Shown here piece after piece: positions 41,751 through 47,566 of a stretch of 47,566 nt of DNA. The stretch covers positions 8,618 through 56,183 of the forward strand of contig NZ_QOVY01000018.1 of the NCBI RefSeq assembly GCF_003932955.1, read 5' to 3'. The translations under genes were made by a program, and so were the position numbers. The DNA is from Chryseobacterium sp. SC28 (lineage in GTDB: Bacteria > Bacteroidota > Bacteroidia > Flavobacteriales > Weeksellaceae). Each line of letters starts with the position of its first letter. Positions within the stretch are counted from its first letter, which is position 1. The notes beneath the pieces are model-generated. The model was not told where the DNA came from. It did no database searches and worked only from the letters and a program-made list of their open reading frames with translations.

Positions 41751-41843
41751 ATAAATGATTATTGATAAATGATTCCGTAATGTTTTATAAAATTAAACGA
41801 TAAACCATTAATTGTAATCCATTACAATTTATCATTCATCAAT
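41751..41843. repeat. Nested inverted repeat between tRNA-Leu and tRNA-Lys
   Basis: ATTGATAAATGAT (41761-41773) is mirrored by ATCATTCATCAAT (41831-41843) with one mismatch. Inside, GTAATG (41777-41782) mirrors CATTAC (41820-41825), and AATTGTAAT (41810-41818) mirrors ATTACAATT (41821-41829) with a 2-base loop. A direct repeat ATAAATGATT occurs at 41751 and 41765. Confidence 0.75.
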
Positions 41844-41854
41844 TATAAAAGACC

Positions 41855-41927
41855 GACTCGGTAGCTCAGCTGGTAGAGCAATACACTTTTAATGTATGGG
41901 TCCTGGGTTCGAATCCCAGCCGAGTCA
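41855..41927 (+). tRNA. tRNA-Lys (anticodon TTT), copy 2
   Basis: This 73-base tRNA is identical to copy 1 except for A instead of G in the 3' acceptor strand. Here GACTCGG and CCGAGTC pair perfectly. Anticodon TTT. No encoded CCA. Confidence 0.97.
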
Positions 41928-41977
41928 CGATTTACGAGAGTAAATTTTTTTCATATTAATATTTTGTGATTTGGTGT

Positions 41978-42011
41978 AGAAACTTCTTTGAAAAAAGAAG
42001 TTTCTTTTTTT
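41978..42011 (+). terminator. Terminator of the tRNA cluster
   Basis: AGAAACTTCTTT (41978-41989) and AAAGAAGTTTCT (41994-42005) form a perfect 12-pair stem with a 4-base loop, followed by T7. It follows the last tRNA by 50 bases. Confidence 0.9.
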
Positions 42012-42030
42012 GAATTTAATAATTCTAAAT

Positions 42031-42876
42031 TCAGTCCAAATGCAGATTGTCTATCAATCGCACTGCGCCCACATTGACGACGATGAAAGCACGAAAACTT
42101 TTATCATTGCTATAAAAATCGACTTCTTTCAAAGTTGCTTCATCTGCAATAATGAAATATTCCAAATCCATATTTTCTTTGTCAAAAATGGCCTTCACTC
42201 TGCTTTTGATTTCGCCCACCGATAGGACTTTGAACCAGTCATTCACATGCATCAAAGTTTGGTAGATCAGAGCAGAAGTTTCTTTTTCCTTTTGGGAAAG
42301 GCGCATATTCCGGGAACTCATTGCGAGGCCGTTTGCTTCCCGATAAATCTTCACCCCATGGATTTTAATTTTCAAATCCAAAATTTGCACGAGTTTTTCC
42401 ACAATCTTCAACTGTTGAAAATCCTTCTCTCCAAAATAAGCATTATCGGGCTGCACCTGTCGGAATAGCTCTTCCAAAACGGTTCCGACACCATCGAAAT
42501 GCCCCGGCCTTGCAGCGCCCTCCATTTCCTTTTCGATGCCTCCAAAATCATAATGTTTCCTGAGCATCCCGTGGGGATAGATATCTTCCGTTTTCGGGAT
42601 GTAAACGGCATCTACCAAAGAAGAATCTGCCAGCTTTGCTATGTCGTCATCGATTGTTCTTGGATATTTTTCCAAATCGTCGGGATTGTTGAATTGGGTA
42701 GGATTGACGAAGATAGAGCAGACCACAATGTCGTTGTCCCTTTTCGCTTCTTTGTAGAGCGAGATATGCCCGGCGTGCAAAGCACCCATCGTAGGTGCAA
42801 AGCCTATTTTCTTGTTCAATTTTTTTTGAGTTTTAATAAACTCCGAAAGAGAATCTTTGTCGTAGAAGACCTGCAT
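42031..42876 (-). CDS. panC: Pantothenate synthetase
   Basis: The protein has 281 residues from the ATG at 42876. The open frame extends upstream to a TTG at 42924, but a consensus promoter lies inside that extension and the family N-terminus fits MQVFYDKDSLSEFI. The enzyme condenses pantoate with beta-alanine using ATP for coenzyme A synthesis. Family motifs are PTMGALHAGH (about 29-38), VNPTQFNNPDDLEKYPRT, ARPGHFDGV, FGEKDFQQL and SSRNMRLS. No panB or panD is adjacent. Confidence 0.95.
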   Translation of the reverse strand: MQVFYDKDSLSEFIKTQKKLNKKIGFAPTMGALHAGHISLYKEAKRDNDIVVCSIFVNPTQFNNPDDLEKYPRTIDDDIAKLADSSLVDAVYIPKTEDIYPHGMLRKHYDFGGIEKEMEGAARPGHFDGVGTVLEELFRQVQPDNAYFGEKDFQQLKIVEKLVQILDLKIKIHGVKIYREANGLAMSSRNMRLSQKEKETSALIYQTLMHVNDWFKVLSVGEIKSRVKAIFDKENMDLEYFIIADEATLKEVDFYSNDKSFRAFIVVNVGAVRLIDNLHLD

Positions 42877-42896
42877 TATGTTCTTATTTTGAGCAT

Positions 42897-42925
42897 CAAA
42901 GATAATCGTTTTTGTAATTTCCAAA
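42897..42925 (-). promoter_or_regulatory. Consensus promoter of panC
   Basis: Reading leftwards, TTTG (42925-42922), a 17-base spacer and TATCTTTG (42904-42897) match the Bacteroidota pattern. It ends 20 bases before the ATG at 42876 and decides the panC start. Confidence 0.65.
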
Positions 42926-43047
42926 GCGGCAAATAGCTATTCAAAAAGATTTTTCAAATCTCAGCTATCATCGAAACAAAATCAGTCAACTGGAGTAAGC
43001 AATATTACAACGGGTCACAAAATCTTTGCGAAAGAACAGAAAAGCCT

Positions 43048-43172
43048 TAAATTTGCCTTAATGATAATTTTTGCTCGACCACTCCCTGTTTTTGTTGGAA
43101 TAATTATGGGATTTGGGATGCGCTATTAATATGAATGAAAATTAATGATTTGATTTTATTTTCGTAATTTTG
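43048..43172 (+). promoter_or_regulatory. Candidate -7 elements upstream of the glycogen synthase-like gene
   Basis: TAAATTTG (43048-43055) and TAATTTTG (43165-43172) both fit TAnnTTTG. Neither has a TTTG at ideal spacing. The second ends 4 bases before a 13-codon ORF (43177-43218) whose stop overlaps the ATG at 43211. The rest of the 334-base gap between panC and this gene shows no other gene. Confidence 0.4.
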
Positions 43173-43210
43173 CAAAATGAAGATTTATACTTCATCTAAA
43201 GTAAATTTAT

Positions 43211-43981
43211 ATGCCTAATCAAAAGATTTTATACGTTACTACAGAAATGTTCCCGTATCAGGAAGATACCAATATGGGAAGTTTGGTACACAAAATGGCG
43301 CTGAAAATGCACGCAAGTGGTAACGATGTCAGGGTCTTTATGCCGAGATTTGGACAGATAAGCGAGAGAAAATTCCAGCTTCACGAGGTCATCAGACTAT
43401 CCGGTATGAACATTATCATCAATGATCTGGATCAGCCTTTGATCATAAAAGTAGCCTCTTTACCCGGCGAGCGTCTTCAGGTTTATTTTATTGATAATGA
43501 AGAATATTTCAAAAGAAAACAGTATTATTTTGATGACGATGGGAAACCCTTCGCCGATAATAACGAAAGAGCCGTTTTTTTTGCCAGAGGGGTCATAGAA
43601 ACCATCAAAAAACTCAATTGGGTTCCCGATGTGATTCATCTGAACGGTTGGATGTCTGCACTTATTCCCATTTATCTTAAAACTTATTACAAAGACGATA
43701 CCTATTTCAACGATACCAAAATTGTGCTTTCTGTGTACAACGAAGATGATATAGAGCTGAATAGTAATACAAAAGAAATTTTGGCTTTTGATAATATTTT
43801 CGATTTGGAATCGTTAAATAATCCTAGCTTTCTCGGTTTTGTAAACGACAGTATGCAGTACGTAGATGTGATCGTGAAGGGAAATGAATTTCTCGAAGAC
43901 AAATTAGAAGAAGCTTACGGAAAAGCAGATGCAGAGAAATCGGATTATCTCAATGCCGACTCCATAGCAACTGTTTATTAA
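43211..43981 (+). CDS. Glycogen/starch synthase N-terminal-domain protein
   Basis: This 256-residue protein covers only the first Rossmann domain of GT5 glycogen synthases: MPNQKILYVTTEMFPYQ at the start and VPDVIHLNGWMSALIPIYLKTYY (about 136-158) in the middle. The C-terminal donor-binding domain is absent, and the gene ends cleanly before the next ORF. The KTGGL loop of true synthases is replaced here by DTNMGSL (19-25), so ADP-glucose chemistry is unlikely. It is followed after 15 bases by the DUF4270 gene and then by glmS, an arrangement I recall as common in Flavobacteriia. Confidence 0.82.
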   Translation: MPNQKILYVTTEMFPYQEDTNMGSLVHKMALKMHASGNDVRVFMPRFGQISERKFQLHEVIRLSGMNIIINDLDQPLIIKVASLPGERLQVYFIDNEEYFKRKQYYFDDDGKPFADNNERAVFFARGVIETIKKLNWVPDVIHLNGWMSALIPIYLKTYYKDDTYFNDTKIVLSVYNEDDIELNSNTKEILAFDNIFDLESLNNPSFLGFVNDSMQYVDVIVKGNEFLEDKLEEAYGKADAEKSDYLNADSIATVY

Positions 43982-43996
43982 TTACGAATTTATAAG

Positions 43997-45577
43997 ATGA
44001 TAAAAATAAAAACTTTGATGAAGTTGATCCCGTTTTTGATAATGGGAATGGTAGTTTTAAATTCTTGCGAAGGAGATTTGGATGATTTGGGATCGCAATT
44101 GGTAGATGGCAACGCCGCAGATGGTTACGACAAAGCCTACAGCCTTTTAGCATATAACATCAGTAACAAAGACACGATCCAAGCGGATGCTTCTAAGCTA
44201 GACAGTGTGCAGCTGGGCGCTTTCGCCGAGCCCATTTTCGGAAAACAAAAAGTATCCTACGTTACTCAGCTGAGACTCAGTACCTACGATCCGGATTTCG
44301 GGACAAATCCTGTTATCGATTCGGTTGTGTTGACTTTGAAACCGAGATATGAAACGGCTTCGGATTCTATCAAAACAACCACCAATGAAGACTATATCTA
44401 TCCGGATGGTGCAGTGGCCGCAAAAAAAGTGGTTACCACATATCCGGTAAGCAAATATGGAAAAACCAAAATTAACGGTAAAACGCTCTTTACAATCAAA
44501 GTTCACGAGGTTACCGATTTCCTTGGCGGCACTGCGGATAAACTTTCTTCCAACAAAGTCGTCGCCCTAAATCCTACTGTGCTGGGGTCTAAGGTTTTCG
44601 AGGGCACCGTTAATTCTGTGGTTATTACCAAAGATTCCGATGCCGCCGAGCTGCTTAACAGAGCGGTTTCTTTCCGAATGAAATTGGATAGTGCTTTTTT
44701 CCAAAGCAAAATTTTTGCAAAAAAAGGCGATCAGGTTCTCAAAGATGCGGCGTCTTTCATAAGATATTTCAAAGGAATCAGCATTTCGGTATTAGAGGAA
44801 GATGGCTATCTGTTCTCGATGGCACCCAATGATGCCGGCGTTACTATTTATTATAAAAATGACGTCACGGCAACCGATGGCACGGTGACGCGTACGAAAG
44901 CAGAGTTTGCTCTCAATTTGGGTTCTGGGAATGTCCATCTCAGTCAGATTATGTACGACAGATCCGGAACGCCGTATGCAGCAGCAGTTTCCGACACCGC
45001 TCCTCCAAACGATGTCACAGGAGATGCCCTTATCTATACTCAAGGAATGGGCGGCGCCAGTTTTGGAATTAAAATCCCAGAAAGTACTATTGCTCAACTT
45101 AGAGCGATGTACAAAAACGACAAAATCGGAATCGTCTCTGCCAAGATTAGGCTTTATAATGATGAAACCGGTTGGAACAATTCCTATAAAAAACCATCTA
45201 GTTTACTGGTAAGAGAGAGAGGCGTCGCCAAAGATTCCATGAGATTCCTTCCCGATATGACGGTCTTGGCCTCCGCCGGCTATAGCTTGATAAAAACCAA
45301 TAATCTGAGCACCAAAGACGCCTATTATGAAATAGGGATTACAAAAAGCTTAAAAGACATCGTCGAAGGAGATTCTGAAATCAGAGCTTTCCGGATGGAT
45401 ATTGGAAGATATCTGCAGGATCCTTCTACCGGCACCTTGCTTGGTCAAAATTATAATACCAGAGCTTATACGCCATACCGAATTGTCCTCAAAGGAACGG
45501 ATTATAATAACACGGGTCAGGCAATTCCAATAGAATCGAAGGCAGCGCAGTTGAGATTAATATTTACCCAAAAGTAA
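43997..45577 (+). CDS. DUF4270 family lipoprotein
   Basis: This 526-residue protein has a lipoprotein signal ending LNSC (Cys24). The mature part begins EGDLDDLGSQLVDGN and continues with the beta-rich DUF4270 region (VTQLRLSTYDPDFGTNPVIDSVVLTLKP near 95-125), through to the end. It should be anchored in the outer membrane or inner membrane. Function is unknown. It is in one run with the glycogen synthase-like gene (15-base gap) and glmS (18-base gap). Confidence 0.9.
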   Translation: MIKIKTLMKLIPFLIMGMVVLNSCEGDLDDLGSQLVDGNAADGYDKAYSLLAYNISNKDTIQADASKLDSVQLGAFAEPIFGKQKVSYVTQLRLSTYDPDFGTNPVIDSVVLTLKPRYETASDSIKTTTNEDYIYPDGAVAAKKVVTTYPVSKYGKTKINGKTLFTIKVHEVTDFLGGTADKLSSNKVVALNPTVLGSKVFEGTVNSVVITKDSDAAELLNRAVSFRMKLDSAFFQSKIFAKKGDQVLKDAASFIRYFKGISISVLEEDGYLFSMAPNDAGVTIYYKNDVTATDGTVTRTKAEFALNLGSGNVHLSQIMYDRSGTPYAAAVSDTAPPNDVTGDALIYTQGMGGASFGIKIPESTIAQLRAMYKNDKIGIVSAKIRLYNDETGWNNSYKKPSSLLVRERGVAKDSMRFLPDMTVLASAGYSLIKTNNLSTKDAYYEIGITKSLKDIVEGDSEIRAFRMDIGRYLQDPSTGTLLGQNYNTRAYTPYRIVLKGTDYNNTGQAIPIESKAAQLRLIFTQK

Positions 45578-45595
45578 AAAAACTAATAATAAAAT

Positions 45596-47449
45596 ATGTG
45601 TGGAATCGTAGGTTATACAGGTTTTAGAGATGCGTATGACATTGTAATCAATGGGTTGCGCCGTTTGGAATATCGCGGATACGATAGTGCCGGAATGGTT
45701 TTGGAAACGGATGATGGCGACTTCGAAGTGAAGAAAACCAAAGGTAAAGTTGATGATTTGGTAGCCATATCTAAATCTTTTAAAAATACCTCCAAAATAG
45801 GCATGGGTCATACGCGATGGGCGACCCACGGCATCCCGAGCGATAGCAATTCCCATCCTCACCTTTCGAATAACGGGAAGATAGCATTGGTTCACAACGG
45901 GATCATCGAAAATTATGATACCATAAAAACGATGCTCATCAACCGCGATTTTGATTTCAAATCAGAAACCGATACCGAGGTGTTGGTCAATCTGATCCAA
46001 TACTTTATGGATAAAGAGCCATTGTTGGATTTTCCTGAAGCGGTAAGATTTGCACTCAACGAAATTTATGGCGCTTATGCGATTGCCGTGATGCACGAAG
46101 ATTTCCCCGGCGAGTTGGTTGTCGCCAGATTGGGATCTCCTTTAGCCATCGGAATTGGGGAAAATGAATTTTTTGTAGCGTCGGACGCATCTCCATTTGT
46201 AGAGTTTACCAAGGAAGCGGTATATCTTGAAGAAGGTCATATGGCCACCATATCTCTTGCAAAAGGAATCGATATCCGAACTATTAAAGAAAATACCAAA
46301 ATAGAGCCGGCCATTCAAGAACTGAGACTTAATCTCGAACAAATTGAAAAAGGCGGTTATGAGCATTTCATGCTAAAAGAAATATTCGAACAGCCAAAAT
46401 CTATCCTAGATACGATGCGAGGCAGATTGCTGGCTGAAGAAGGAATCATCAAAATGGCCGGTATCTGGGATCATCTCGAAAGATTGACCAACGCCGAACG
46501 GATCATTATCATTGCTTGTGGCACCTCTTGGCACGCAGGGCTTATCGGCGAGTATCTCATAGAAGAATTTGCGAGGATACCTGTGGAAGTAGAATACGCT
46601 TCCGAATTCAGATACAGAGATCCCATTATCAGTTCGAAGGATGTAGTGATTGCCATATCCCAATCCGGCGAAACAGCCGATACAATGGCCGCCATCAAAT
46701 TAGCAAAAGAAAGAGGGGCGTTCGTATTCGGGATCTGCAACGTGGTAGATTCGTCTATCGCCCGATATACAGATGCCGGTGCTTATACACACGCAGGACC
46801 GGAAATTGGAGTTGCTTCTACCAAGGCTTTCACAGCCCAACTTACCGTACTGTCTTTGATAGCGATTAAATTAGGACATCATAACGGAAATCTGGGCAAA
46901 GCCGAGTTCATGAGATTAATCCATGAATTGGAAGCTATTCCCAAAAAAGTGGAAGATGTCCTGAATTCTACAAACAGTGTGGTGAAAAGCATCGCTTCAA
47001 AATTTGCAAATGCCACCAACTTCTTATATTTAGGAAGAGGTTATAATTTTCCGACAGCATTGGAGGGTGCTCTCAAACTTAAAGAAATCTCTTATATCCA
47101 CGCAGAAGGATATCCGGCTGCCGAAATGAAGCACGGCCCCATCGCATTGATTGATGAAAATATGCCAATCGTCATTATCGCGCCGAAAATTGGGCATTAC
47201 GACAAGATCGTTAGCAATGTTCAGGAAATCAAAGCGAGAAAGGGAAAAGTAATCGCGGTAATCAACAAAGGTGACACACAAGTGGCTGCAATGGCCGATT
47301 ATATCATAGAAATTCCTGAGACTTCCGAATGTTTCTCTCCTATTTTAGCATCAATTCCACTGCAATTGCTGTCTTACTATATTGCAGTAGAAAGAGGAGC
47401 GAATGTCGACCAGCCTAGAAACCTTGCAAAATCCGTAACAGTAGAATAA
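45596..47449 (+). CDS. glmS: Glutamine-fructose-6-phosphate aminotransferase (isomerizing)
   Basis: This 617-residue cytosolic enzyme makes glucosamine-6-phosphate, the first step to UDP-GlcNAc for peptidoglycan and LPS. The N-terminal glutaminase domain begins MCGIVGYTG with the nucleophile Cys2, and continues with GHTRWATHG and HNGIIENY. Two SIS domains follow (about 290-430 with CGTSWHAG and SQSGETADT, and about 460-600 with LGRGYNFPTALEGALKLKEISYIHAEGYPAAEMKHGP). It ends NLAKSVTVE as usual. No glmS ribozyme is expected or seen in the 18-base gap upstream. Confidence 0.98.
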   Translation: MCGIVGYTGFRDAYDIVINGLRRLEYRGYDSAGMVLETDDGDFEVKKTKGKVDDLVAISKSFKNTSKIGMGHTRWATHGIPSDSNSHPHLSNNGKIALVHNGIIENYDTIKTMLINRDFDFKSETDTEVLVNLIQYFMDKEPLLDFPEAVRFALNEIYGAYAIAVMHEDFPGELVVARLGSPLAIGIGENEFFVASDASPFVEFTKEAVYLEEGHMATISLAKGIDIRTIKENTKIEPAIQELRLNLEQIEKGGYEHFMLKEIFEQPKSILDTMRGRLLAEEGIIKMAGIWDHLERLTNAERIIIIACGTSWHAGLIGEYLIEEFARIPVEVEYASEFRYRDPIISSKDVVIAISQSGETADTMAAIKLAKERGAFVFGICNVVDSSIARYTDAGAYTHAGPEIGVASTKAFTAQLTVLSLIAIKLGHHNGNLGKAEFMRLIHELEAIPKKVEDVLNSTNSVVKSIASKFANATNFLYLGRGYNFPTALEGALKLKEISYIHAEGYPAAEMKHGPIALIDENMPIVIIAPKIGHYDKIVSNVQEIKARKGKVIAVINKGDTQVAAMADYIIEIPETSECFSPILASIPLQLLSYYIAVERGANVDQPRNLAKSVTVE

Positions 47450-47566
47450 TTTCATACCTGTTGTGCATTTAGAATAAATTCATTTTAATTTTGTTCAAAC
47501 TTCTTTTGAAAACAAAGAAATTGAGATATTGAATCATTGTAAAAGATGTGATTTTGGAGGTAATTC
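47450..47566 (+). other. Intergenic tail after glmS
   Basis: No gene is visible before the window edge. TAATTTTG at 47486-47493 fits the -7 consensus, with only a partial -33 (TTG at 47461-47463), and may serve a gene outside the window. Confidence 0.35.

Noticed and set aside
42877-42924. TTG-started N-terminal extension of panC
   Set aside because: The panC promoter (42897-42925) lies within the extension, and PanC homologues begin near the ATG at 42876.
45578-45595. glmS ribozyme or riboswitch
   Set aside because: Only 18 bases separate DUF4270 and glmS, too short for the ribozyme, which is mostly a Firmicutes feature.

Overview
The window looks like chromosome of a member of the Bacteroidota, most likely a Flavobacteriia/Weeksellaceae relative of Chryseobacterium. 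The reasons are the family content (paired DUF1501/DUF1800 proteins, DUF4270, DUF4136, DUF5522 and DUF6496 proteins, an OstA-like protein, a SusC-like/OMP_b-brl receptor, FabV), the AT-rich intergenic DNA, the near absence of Shine-Dalgarno sequences, and repeated matches to the Bacteroidota promoter pattern TTTG-N17-23-TAnnTTTG. The assignment rests on recognition only; no database search was possible. Most of the window is housekeeping core genome. I see no phage, insertion sequence, CRISPR array or obvious defence island.

Layout. 1-2560 (minus): a DUF1501 protein cut by the window edge and a DUF1800 protein. 2977-9841: an alpha/beta hydrolase, a class III aminotransferase, an OstA-like protein behind an odd Fur-family regulator, a Kup potassium transporter and a tiny metallopeptidase-like protein. 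9880-13594: DUF5522 and DUF4136 proteins, the enoyl-ACP reductase fabV, a PlsC-like acyltransferase and a CoA-type Nudix hydrolase. 13711-19827: a divergent export cluster, with TolC-like protein to the left and ABC ATPase, two paralogous MacB-type permeases and a membrane fusion protein to the right. An array of 15 seven-base repeats sits immediately before the first permease. 20066-24473 (minus): dapF, mltG and a TonB-dependent receptor. 24735-32923: sigma factor plus lipA, a small membrane protein, amt, an HMG-CoA synthase family gene, a secreted alpha/beta hydrolase, a sodium:solute symporter and a YceI protein.

33257-35425 is a surface-sugar locus that has decayed. An intact glycosyltransferase is followed by a UDP-galactopyranose mutase (glf) that stops early, then by an out-of-frame C-terminal remnant of a glycosidase-like protein. 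It reads as an internal deletion scar. 35534-40933: an HtrA/Deg protease, two small unknown or DUF proteins, mtaB, an FKBP-like lipoprotein and an S4-domain protein. 40930-47449: aroK, a tRNA-Lys / tRNA-Leu / tRNA-Lys cluster with its own promoter and terminator, panC, a stand-alone glycogen-synthase N-domain protein, a DUF4270 lipoprotein and glmS.

The best candidates for a second look are: the glf/glycosidase deletion junction; the heptamer array before the permease; a perfect FNR/Crp-type palindrome between the divergent symporter and yceI promoters; a -7 element framed exactly by an inverted repeat at amt; several promoters close enough to start codons to predict leaderless or nearly leaderless mRNAs; and a glycogen-synthase-like protein reduced to one domain with a degenerate nucleotide-sugar loop. 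None of these amounts to a clearly new multi-gene system.
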